This document shows positions 48,462-56,410 of a DNA stretch of 64,000 bases, one piece after another; within the stretch, counting starts at the first letter, position 1; the number at the start of each line of letters is the position of its first letter. The translations under genes were made by a program, and so were the position numbers. The stretch spans positions 1 through 64,000 of the forward strand of contig JAGXRK010000012.1 of the NCBI GenBank assembly GCA_018335755.1, read 5' to 3'. This DNA comes from Ignavibacterium sp. (GTDB lineage Bacteria > Bacteroidota > Ignavibacteria > Ignavibacteriales > Ignavibacteriaceae). The notes beneath the pieces were generated by a model. That model did no database searches. It saw only the letters and a list, made by a program, of their open reading frames with translations, and was not told the origin of the DNA.

Positions 48462-49493
48462 ATGAAAATACAGGAATATGTTAAAAAGTACGATCCTCAA
48501 AATCAATTTGATGTTCTGATAAATATCTGGAAACAGATTGAGTTTGCACTTAACAATAAATATGATGTTGATGAGCTTAATCAAAAAAAGTTTACTAATC
48601 TAGTTTTAACTGGTCTTGGCGGATCTGCAATAAGCGGTGATCTCTTAAGAAACTACCTTCATAATGAAATTAAAGTACCATTTATTGTAAACAGAAATTA
48701 TTCGCTTCCGTCATTTGCAGATGAAAATACATTATTAATTGTCTCTTCTTATTCCGGTAATACAGAAGAAACAATATCTGTATTAAATCAGGCAATCAAA
48801 GCTAAATGTTCCATACTTGTTTTAACTACCGGTGGAGAAGCAGAAAAGATTGCGTTCTCTCATAAACTTCCAGTGATAAAACTTCAAAAAGGGTTTCAGC
48901 CAAGATATGCACTGGGTTTAAGTTTCTTTTCGCTACTTATTGCACTCGATAAAATTGGTGTTATTTCTAATCAGAAAAGTGAAATTGAAGAAGTCTTAAC
49001 AATTTGGAAAAAGAAGGCATCTGAGTATTCAAGTGAAAATAATATGGCTTTTTCTCTTGCAGAACGCATGATTGGTTTTATTCCGGTTATATATTCTATT
49101 TCAGAATTAACTTCTGCTGCAGGATACAGGTTCAAATGCCAGCTAAATGAAAATTCAAAGCTTCATGCATTCCATCACGAAATTCCTGAAATGAATCACA
49201 ATGAAATTATAGGCTGGGAAACATATCAGGAGAAATCGTTTCCGGTAAAAGTTATTTATCTTCTTGATGAGAATTGTCACCCTCAAATTAAAAAACGATT
49301 TCAATTTATGAGCGAAATTCTATGTGAAAATAAAATTGATGTTATTGCATTGAACAGCAGTGAAAAAAGTTTTAAGGCAAGATTAATGGATTTAATTTAT
49401 TTGTGTGATTGGATAACTTTTTATATAGCGGTACAAAGAGGTTATGATCCCAGTGAAATCGATAATATCAATAAACTTAAAGAGCGACTTTAA
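48462..49493 (+). CDS. Bifunctional phosphoglucose/phosphomannose isomerase
   Basis: A 343-residue member of the archaeal-type PGI/PMI family with two SIS domains. LTGLGGSAISGDLLRN and IVSSYSGNTEETIS bind the sugar phosphate. HAFHHEIPEMNHNEIIGWE carries the catalytic His and Glu region. It links glucose 6-, fructose 6- and mannose 6-phosphate and so supplies both glycolysis and mannose-derived surface sugars. It sits in the run after ptsHI. Confidence 0.93.
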   Translation: MKIQEYVKKYDPQNQFDVLINIWKQIEFALNNKYDVDELNQKKFTNLVLTGLGGSAISGDLLRNYLHNEIKVPFIVNRNYSLPSFADENTLLIVSSYSGNTEETISVLNQAIKAKCSILVLTTGGEAEKIAFSHKLPVIKLQKGFQPRYALGLSFFSLLIALDKIGVISNQKSEIEEVLTIWKKKASEYSSENNMAFSLAERMIGFIPVIYSISELTSAAGYRFKCQLNENSKLHAFHHEIPEMNHNEIIGWETYQEKSFPVKVIYLLDENCHPQIKKRFQFMSEILCENKIDVIALNSSEKSFKARLMDLIYLCDWITFYIAVQRGYDPSEIDNINKLKERL

Positions 49494-52341
49494 TAAGCCC
49501 TTTTTTCATTCTATCTATTTGAAATTGATAAAGCATTCCATATCTGCTTTGATCATTTTATTCTTATTTGCTGAATTGACTTCGGCACAATTTTATTACT
49601 TTGGCAGAAATAAAGTTCAATATGAGGATTTTGATTGGAAAGTTCTTCGCACCAAGCATTTTAATATTTATTATTATGGTGAAATGGAAAAGATTGCTGA
49701 GATTGGTGCATTTTACGCCGAAGAAATTTATGACGAACTTAAAGTAAAACTTAACCACGTTGTAACAAGAAAAATTCCTCTGATTTTTTATAATACTTCC
49801 TTACATTTTCAACAGACAAATGTTACTCCGGGATTAATACCTGAGGGTGTCGGAGGTTTTTTCGAATTTTTAAAGGGCAGAGTTGTCCTTCCATCAACAG
49901 GTTCCTTGAAAGATTTCAGACATGTTATTCGTCACGAACTTGTTCACGTATTTATGACTAACAAAATTTACCGTACCCTATCAGATCATAGGATTCCACC
50001 TGATATGCTTCCGCCTTTGTGGTTTGTTGAAGGGTTGGCAGAATATCTTTCTACTGAAGTTGATGCACAAGCTGAGATGGTTATGCGAGATGCAGTGATC
50101 AATAATTATTTTGTCGGTTTGAAAGATATATTTGCTATATATGGTTCATTTTTAATGTATAAAGAAGGTCAGAGTTTCCTGGAATTTGTTGCTGAAAATT
50201 ACGGCGAAGAAAAAGTTCTTTTAATGGTTGAAAATTTCTGGATGTATAAAAATTTCAATGATCTTCTTGAATATCTTCTTGGAAAGAAGATAGAAGAAAT
50301 TGATAATGAATGGATCTATTGGTTAAGAAAAAAATATTATCCTCTGTTCAGTAAAAAACTACCTCATAATATAGGAGCAAAAAAAATAACAGAAAAAGGT
50401 TTTTACTTCAGTCCGGTGCATCATAGGATAGATGGTAAAGATTATATTTATACATCAGCAAACAGCGATGGTTATTCATCTATTTACAGAATAGAACTTG
50501 ATGAAAAACTTAACCCGAAAGGGAGTCCTGAACTTGTATTAAGAGGAGAAAAGTCTGATGAACTTGAATCATTCCATTTATTTCAATCAGCAATTGATAT
50601 ATCCAACTCCGGTTTACTTGCTTTAGTTACAAAAAGCGGTCCGACAGATGTAATACATTTTCTGAATACGTCAACCCAAGAATTAACTAAAACTTTTCAA
50701 CGCGATTATCTCATTTCTATCAGTTCACCTAAATTTTATTCAAATGGTGCGCTCATTACATTTCACGCGGTTGATCAGAAAGGATTCAGTGATATTTATG
50801 TTTACGATTTGATTAATGATTCATTAGAGAGACTTACTAACGATTATTATGATGATAAAGATCCTTCATTCAGCAATGACGATGAAATTATATTTGTGTC
50901 TGACAGGACTGCCGGTAAAATTGAAAGAAAGTATAATTTATTTTCAATTAATGTATCTTCAAAAAAAATATCTTATCTCACTTACCTTGATGCAAATTTA
51001 TCATCACCAATTTTATCTCCCGAAAAAAATGAAATCTATTTTACTGCAGATATTGATGGCGTAAGAAATATCTGGAAAATGGATTATTCACCTAATTCGG
51101 AAAGAACAGATACGGTTAGACGGGTTTCAAGGTTTTTTACGAGTTCCTTTGACCAAAGATTTCTTGGGAAAGATAAACTTATTTTTACCGGCTTTGAGAA
51201 TTTTTCATTCCAGATTTACTTAAAGGACCTTAATAAACTCTCACAAGATTCTACATTAACCATTGCAATGGATTTTGATGGTGCCGGCGGAAAATGGTAT
51301 CATAAGTTATTAACAGCAGATCACGAGAGAGAAAAACTGGTTTATGAAAAAGAATACACACTGGATTACGCTGCAGGTGTAGTTTCAACCGACCCGGTAT
51401 TTGGAACTCAGGGGGGTGCAATATTTTCATTAAGCGATCTGCTTGGCGATGATAAGTATTTTTTCCTTCTATATAATACTGCAAATGTACAGAGTGATTT
51501 TCTAAAAAGTTTTAACGTAGCAATTGAACGGCTCGATCTCAGTCAACGCGTAAATTATGGTTACGGTGTATTTCATTTTAGCGGAAGAAGATATGATATT
51601 CGTGATTCGGATGAATATTACTTTGAAAGGATTTTCGGAGGATTTTTCCGCTTCAATTACCCAATTTCAAAATTTCAAAGAATTGAAGCACTTACATCTT
51701 TAGCTAACTCTGATAAAGAAGTTTTTGCTGGTATCAAACAAAGAAAAGCTGTGTTACTAACTAACTCAATCTCGTACGTTCACGATAATTCACTTTGGGG
51801 TCCTTCCGGACCGCTCGATGGCAGCAGATTGCTCTTTCTGCTGGGTTACACCAGCGATATTAAATTCAGCAATGTTAATTATTTCAGTTTAATTGCTGAT
51901 ATAAGATATTATTACAGGATTGCTTTAACAACATCTATTGCCACAAGATTAGGGTTTTTCTACAATGAAGGAAAGGAAGCAAGAAGATATTTTATGGGCG
52001 GAAGCTGGGACCTTAGAGGCTGGCCTCGATGGGCAATAAGAGGGGAAAAAATGTGGCTTTCTTCACTTGAATTCAGGTTCCCTTTAATTGATGCCCTGTA
52101 CGTGAAATTTCCATTTTTTGGGCTTGGATTTTTTGGAATTCGCGGCGCTGCTTTTTTTGATGCTGGTAGTGCATGGGATACTGAATATAAAAGAACTTAC
52201 GGCAGTGTTGGCGGGGGAATTAGATTTAACCTTTTTGGTGTTTTGGTACTGCGTTATGATATTGGTAAAAAAATAGAAAATAATTTTTCAAGTTTTCAAC
52301 CGGGATTATTTTATCAATTCTTTTTTGGATGGGATTTCTGA
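49444..52341 (+). CDS. Gluzincin peptidase / TolB-like propeller / Omp85-like barrel fusion protein
   Basis: A protein of up to 965 residues with three parts. After a signal peptide ending ELTSAQ, residues 60-300 form a peptidase MA-like domain with HELVH (164-168) and downstream WFVEGLAEY supplying a glutamate ligand. Residues about 330-640 hold WD40/TolB-like blades (DPSFSNDDEIIFVSDRTAG). The last 300 residues look like an Omp85/BamA-type barrel: MGGSWDLRGW, LEFRFPL, AFFDAGSAWD, GGGIRFNL. The role is unknown; an outer-membrane-tethered protease or assembly factor is plausible. The start is uncertain: ATG 49444 overlaps PGI/PMI by 50 bases after AAAGAGG, and TTG at 49519 or 49525 would also keep the signal peptide. 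Confidence 0.82.
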   Translation: MIPVKSIISINLKSDFNKPFFHSIYLKLIKHSISALIILFLFAELTSAQFYYFGRNKVQYEDFDWKVLRTKHFNIYYYGEMEKIAEIGAFYAEEIYDELKVKLNHVVTRKIPLIFYNTSLHFQQTNVTPGLIPEGVGGFFEFLKGRVVLPSTGSLKDFRHVIRHELVHVFMTNKIYRTLSDHRIPPDMLPPLWFVEGLAEYLSTEVDAQAEMVMRDAVINNYFVGLKDIFAIYGSFLMYKEGQSFLEFVAENYGEEKVLLMVENFWMYKNFNDLLEYLLGKKIEEIDNEWIYWLRKKYYPLFSKKLPHNIGAKKITEKGFYFSPVHHRIDGKDYIYTSANSDGYSSIYRIELDEKLNPKGSPELVLRGEKSDELESFHLFQSAIDISNSGLLALVTKSGPTDVIHFLNTSTQELTKTFQRDYLISISSPKFYSNGALITFHAVDQKGFSDIYVYDLINDSLERLTNDYYDDKDPSFSNDDEIIFVSDRTAGKIERKYNLFSINVSSKKISYLTYLDANLSSPILSPEKNEIYFTADIDGVRNIWKMDYSPNSERTDTVRRVSRFFTSSFDQRFLGKDKLIFTGFENFSFQIYLKDLNKLSQDSTLTIAMDFDGAGGKWYHKLLTADHEREKLVYEKEYTLDYAAGVVSTDPVFGTQGGAIFSLSDLLGDDKYFFLLYNTANVQSDFLKSFNVAIERLDLSQRVNYGYGVFHFSGRRYDIRDSDEYYFERIFGGFFRFNYPISKFQRIEALTSLANSDKEVFAGIKQRKAVLLTNSISYVHDNSLWGPSGPLDGSRLLFLLGYTSDIKFSNVNYFSLIADIRYYYRIALTTSIATRLGFFYNEGKEARRYFMGGSWDLRGWPRWAIRGEKMWLSSLEFRFPLIDALYVKFPFFGLGFFGIRGAAFFDAGSAWDTEYKRTYGSVGGGIRFNLFGVLVLRYDIGKKIENNFSSFQPGLFYQFFFGWDF

Positions 52342-53486
52342 AAAAACACTTAAACATATTATTGATTTTTTGCTCCTTGTCTTTTTTCAGTGGATGTGCG
52401 AAATCGATCATCAAAATAGTTTATCAAAAGGATGATAACCCTGTTACCATGTTTGCTGAAACAGGCGAGAGGAATTTCTATGTTCCTATTACTATTAGCG
52501 ATTCATTATCCTTAATATGGGAAAGGGATACACATGGAAGTTTTAATAACTCATCTTTTCTTTTTTTCGATTCAACTATAATAGTGCATGATTTGGGCGG
52601 AAGAGTTCACACTTTTAATATTCATACCGGTAAACAGACAGGTGTACTTAAAAATAAAGGATCTGTTTTATCAACTCCCGTTTTAATCAATTATAGTATA
52701 GTCATTCCGCTTGTTCTAACCAATAAAAATAAAACAGAATTGATCTTCTATGATTATTTCAATGGTAAAGAATTAGATTTAGTTGAAATTGATGGAAGGG
52801 TAATTAACCAGTTATTAAAAATTGATGATGATGTCGTTCTGATTACTGAAGAAGGTACTATAAAAAGAATTAACTTAAGAGGTAATGAAAAATGGAACAT
52901 CAGTTTTGATTCCTTTGTCAGATCAAATCCGGCTTATTCAAACGGAAGAATTTATTTTGCTTCAATTGATGGTGAATTCTTTTGTCTTGATGCTGAATCT
53001 TCAAGACTGATTTACCGGAAAAAATTATCTTCTTCATTTAATGGCGGAGTAACAATTAAATCCAACAATGCCTATTTAGCTGATACGGATGGAATTATTT
53101 ATTCGATAAAATTATCAGATGGCGGGATTAACTGGGTATATAATGCAGGTTCAAGAATTCAGATGAACCCTGCATTAGATAATGAAAATCTTTTTATTGG
53201 AAATCTATCCGGAGAAATTTTCTCAATAACTCAAAATACAGGTGCTCTGAACTGGAAAGAAAAATTTAATGGTGCCGTTTTTAACAGCACTCCTTTAATT
53301 ACTGATAATAGAATAATAATTTCAAATCTTTTTAAGTCAGTATTTCTAATAAACAAAACCGATGGTAAGGTAAGCAAAGAAATCAGCCTGAATGAAAGAG
53401 TTAAAATGACTCCTGCAATAAAATGCAATATACTTTTTCTTGGTTACGACAGAGGAACAGTAAGAGCTTATGAAATCGTTAATTAA
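52329..53486 (+). CDS. PQQ-repeat beta-propeller lipoprotein (BamB-like)
   Basis: A 385-residue lipoprotein with a lipobox ending SGC at Cys23. The mature part is a series of PQQ-like blades (WERDTHGSFNN, VRSNPAYSNGRIYFASIDGE, DGGINWVYNAG, TGALNWKEKFNG), the fold of BamB. BamB binds periplasmic domains of the Omp85 protein BamA. Here the gene overlaps an Omp85-like gene by 13 bases, so a similar partnership is plausible, though sequence cannot prove it. It also overlaps the PEGA gene by 17 bases. Confidence 0.85.
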   Translation: MGFLKKHLNILLIFCSLSFFSGCAKSIIKIVYQKDDNPVTMFAETGERNFYVPITISDSLSLIWERDTHGSFNNSSFLFFDSTIIVHDLGGRVHTFNIHTGKQTGVLKNKGSVLSTPVLINYSIVIPLVLTNKNKTELIFYDYFNGKELDLVEIDGRVINQLLKIDDDVVLITEEGTIKRINLRGNEKWNISFDSFVRSNPAYSNGRIYFASIDGEFFCLDAESSRLIYRKKLSSSFNGGVTIKSNNAYLADTDGIIYSIKLSDGGINWVYNAGSRIQMNPALDNENLFIGNLSGEIFSITQNTGALNWKEKFNGAVFNSTPLITDNRIIISNLFKSVFLINKTDGKVSKEISLNERVKMTPAIKCNILFLGYDRGTVRAYEIVN

Positions 53487-54189
53487 AATCATTTTTGTAT
53501 TTGTAACATCCATCTCTGCTTATTCTCAGGATTGTGATTCAAAACTTCTCCTGAAAACAGATATATCAAATTTCAGAGTTTTCATAAATGATTCACTTGA
53601 GTATAAAGATCAATATGAATATCAATTAGAAAAAGGATTTTACAATATTCTGGTTATGGAGGATAGTGACCGGTGGGATGCCGGATCTTTTTCTGATTCT
53701 TTTTTTATTGATTCCTGCGAAACCAAAGAGCTTATTCTGAAGCTAAGCAGTAATGTACTTATTGATTCTGAGCCGCTGGATGTTAAAGTGTTTGCAGGAG
53801 ATTCCTTATTAGGTTATACTCCGATTATTATACCTAAGTATTTTAATACGGTCACACTAAAAAAATTCGGATATTCTGAAAGAGAAATTGTAATTGATCA
53901 ACGGTTTTCAAAAATCAACGCATCATTGGATTTTATCGGAGAAGCAAAAAAAGAAAACTTTTTTGATAAATCCTTATCAAAAGTATTGATTGGTTCATTG
54001 ATAACTCTAGGTGCTGCATCTGCCTACTTTAAATTAAAGGCCGATGATTACTATGATGAATATCTAAGAACTGGAGATGTTAAATACAAAGATCGAACAA
54101 ATGATTACGATTTAGTAAGCGGAGTGACTTTAGGTCTGACCCAAATTAATTTCGGATTTCTTATTTATAAAATATTTTTTGACAATTAA
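53470..54189 (+). CDS. PEGA-domain envelope protein
   Basis: A 239-residue protein with a signal peptide ending SAYSQ. Residues about 95-150 look like a PEGA domain (EPLDVKVFAGDSLLGYTPI, LKKFGYSEREIVID). The C-terminal 70 residues hold a hydrophobic helix (VLIGSLITLGAASAYF) and a second near the end, so it may span or associate with a membrane. PEGA domains are linked to surface-protein and glycan contacts. It overlaps the BamB-like gene and precedes prmC by 3 bases. Confidence 0.72.
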   Translation: MKSLIKIIFVFVTSISAYSQDCDSKLLLKTDISNFRVFINDSLEYKDQYEYQLEKGFYNILVMEDSDRWDAGSFSDSFFIDSCETKELILKLSSNVLIDSEPLDVKVFAGDSLLGYTPIIIPKYFNTVTLKKFGYSEREIVIDQRFSKINASLDFIGEAKKENFFDKSLSKVLIGSLITLGAASAYFKLKADDYYDEYLRTGDVKYKDRTNDYDLVSGVTLGLTQINFGFLIYKIFFDN

Positions 54190-54192
54190 TGT

Positions 54193-55044
54193 ATGCTAAC
54201 AGTTCTTGAAGCTGTAAAATTATCAGAAGAATATTTAAAAAAGTTTAACATTGATTCTTCACGCCTTAATGCTGAACTCATGCTTGCTGATATCCTGAAC
54301 TGTAAACGACTTGATCTTTATCTTCTTTATGATAAACCTCTGCAAGAATCTGAAATTGCCAAATACAGGGATTACTTAAAACGCAGAAGCAGTCGTGAAC
54401 CATTACAATATATAATCGGTAATGTTGAGTTTTTCGGCTGCAAGTTTTTTGTTGATCCTTCTGTACTTATACCCCGTCCTGAAACAGAATTACTTGTTGA
54501 GTGTGCTCTTAAAAAATATTTGCCGCAAGATGAAATCAGAATACTTGATATTGGAGTTGGAAGCGGTAACATAGCAGTTTCAATTCTAAAAAATCTTCCA
54601 TCATCTACTGCAGTTGGAGTTGATATAAATGATGATACATTATCTGTAGCAAGTAAAAATGCCCGCGAAAATAATGTAATCGAAAGATTGGAATTAGTAA
54701 AGTTTAATATTTTTAGAGATGATAATAAAACTTTAGGAAATTTTGATATGGTTATTTCTAATCCGCCTTATATTTCACTGAATGATTTTCATAACCTTGA
54801 ACCTGAGTTAAAGAATTATGAACCATTGTTATCATTGACTGATAATTCCGATGGGTATTTGTTTTACGAAAAAATCATATCCGTATCATCCGATCTGCTT
54901 AATAATAATGGAAGATTATTTTTTGAACTTGGTAAGGATCAGTATACAAAAGTTAAAAAGATGATGATTGAAAATGGATTCTTAAACATAAATATTATTA
55001 AAGATTATTCTGATATTGAAAGAGTAATATTTGGAGAAAAATAA
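54193..55044 (+). CDS. prmC: Peptide chain release factor N5-glutamine methyltransferase
   Basis: A 283-residue PrmC/HemK that methylates the GGQ glutamine of RF1 and RF2. The N-terminal helical RF-binding domain contains SREPLQYIIGNVEFFG and VLIPRPETELLVE. The SAM domain has ILDIGVGSGNIA and the catalytic NPPY at 190-193. It sits directly against dtd (stop TAA, then ATG with no gap), so the two translation-quality genes are coupled. Confidence 0.96.
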   Translation: MLTVLEAVKLSEEYLKKFNIDSSRLNAELMLADILNCKRLDLYLLYDKPLQESEIAKYRDYLKRRSSREPLQYIIGNVEFFGCKFFVDPSVLIPRPETELLVECALKKYLPQDEIRILDIGVGSGNIAVSILKNLPSSTAVGVDINDDTLSVASKNARENNVIERLELVKFNIFRDDNKTLGNFDMVISNPPYISLNDFHNLEPELKNYEPLLSLTDNSDGYLFYEKIISVSSDLLNNNGRLFFELGKDQYTKVKKMMIENGFLNINIIKDYSDIERVIFGEK

Positions 55045-55494
55045 ATGAAAGCGGTTGTTCAAAGAGTAAGTGAAGCGGGTGTTTATATTCCTGAAGCAAA
55101 TTATAAATCTGAAATCGGCAAAGGTATGGCTATACTTTTGGGTATTAAATCAGGTGACACTGAATCCGATTTGAACTTTGTTGCAGACAAATGCTGTAAC
55201 CTTAGAATATTTGAAGATGCTGAAGGAAAAATGAACATAGGTATAAAAGATATTAATGGCGAAGCACTCGTCATATCGCAGTTCACAATTTATGGCGAAA
55301 CTGCCAAAGGGAACAGGCCTAGTTTTATAGAAGCAGCACGTCCTGAGGAGGCAATTCCGCTTTTTGAAAAATTTATCCAAAGAATGAAATTAAATCTGGG
55401 TGATGATAAGGTTAAGGTTGGTATTTTTGGTGCAATGATGTCTGTCAAAATAATCAACGATGGTCCAGTTACAATTATGGTTGAATCAAAATAA
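55045..55494 (+). CDS. dtd: D-aminoacyl-tRNA deacylase
   Basis: A 149-residue DTD that removes D-amino acids from charged tRNAs. It begins KAVVQRVSEAGV. The conserved SQFTIYGETAKGNRPSF carries the Ser-Gln-x-Thr active-site motif, and NDGPVTIMVES carries the Gly-cisPro element used for chiral proofreading. Length is normal for the family. It lies between prmC and the iPGM-like gene, with 10 bases before the latter. Confidence 0.96.
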   Translation: MKAVVQRVSEAGVYIPEANYKSEIGKGMAILLGIKSGDTESDLNFVADKCCNLRIFEDAEGKMNIGIKDINGEALVISQFTIYGETAKGNRPSFIEAARPEEAIPLFEKFIQRMKLNLGDDKVKVGIFGAMMSVKIINDGPVTIMVESK

Positions 55495-55504
55495 CGAGTA
55501 AAAC

Positions 55505-56410
55505 TTGAAACCAGTATTAATGATATTTATTGATGGTGTTGGAATTGGTGAAAATGATGCCGGTAAAAATCCTTTTATCAGATATGGATTTAAAGCTTTT
55601 GAAAAAATATTTAGTTCAATTCCGCACTTAAATCATTCCACTCTAATAAATGACCCATATTTTCTTTTTCCAGTTGACCCTGTTATGGGAGTTCCAAATA
55701 TTCCCCAAAGCGGAACAGGGCAGGTTTCAATTTTTTGCGGTATAAATGCTCCAAAATTTGTTGGTAAACATTTCGGACCGTTTCCTTTTTCATCCACTAT
55801 TCCGATAATCAAAGAAAAAAACATTTTACAGTACTATAAAGAAAAAGGCAGAGATGTTTTTTTTGCCAATGCTTATCCCAAGATATTTTTTGACTATCTA
55901 AAATCCGGTAAACAAAGACTAAGTGTCACATCATTAAGCTGCAGACTATCAGGAATTCCTCTTAATAATGCTTCCGATGTTAGAAGCGGCAGGGCACTTA
56001 CCGCCGAAATAACAAATTCCAGATGGAATAAAAAACTTAAGTATAACCTGAAAATTATATCTCCTAAAACTGCCGGAAGGAGACTTTTAAGAATTGCGGG
56101 CAGAAATCACTTTACACTTTATGAATTTTTTCTGACTGATCATCTTGGTCACGGAAGAATACCTGATGAATTCGATGATATTTACTATAATCTTGACGAA
56201 TTTATTACTACAATTCTTACAGAAATGGATTTAGAAAATATGACACTTATAATCTGTTCGGATCACGGAAATATTGAAGATCTTTCAGTTAAAACTCATA
56301 CTCTGAATCCGGCATTAACCATTACGGCAGGGAGGTATGCTGAGCAATTATTCAATTCTATTAAAGATCTGAGCGATATCAAACCTGCAATTATTAAATA
56401 TTGCAAATGA
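55505..56410 (+). CDS. iPGM/alkaline-phosphatase-superfamily metalloenzyme
   Basis: A 301-residue protein starting at TTG. FIDGVGIGEND supplies the first metal-binding Asp. SGTGQ lies where related phosphoglycerate mutases hold the nucleophile. DHLGHGR, CSDHGNIEDLS and a following HTLNP complete the metal sites. It is shorter than iPGM, lacking most of the insert domain, so mutase activity is doubtful; a phosphatase or phosphotransferase is as likely. It is coupled to comEC by an ATGA overlap. Confidence 0.83.
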   Translation: MKPVLMIFIDGVGIGENDAGKNPFIRYGFKAFEKIFSSIPHLNHSTLINDPYFLFPVDPVMGVPNIPQSGTGQVSIFCGINAPKFVGKHFGPFPFSSTIPIIKEKNILQYYKEKGRDVFFANAYPKIFFDYLKSGKQRLSVTSLSCRLSGIPLNNASDVRSGRALTAEITNSRWNKKLKYNLKIISPKTAGRRLLRIAGRNHFTLYEFFLTDHLGHGRIPDEFDDIYYNLDEFITTILTEMDLENMTLIICSDHGNIEDLSVKTHTLNPALTITAGRYAEQLFNSIKDLSDIKPAIIKYCK

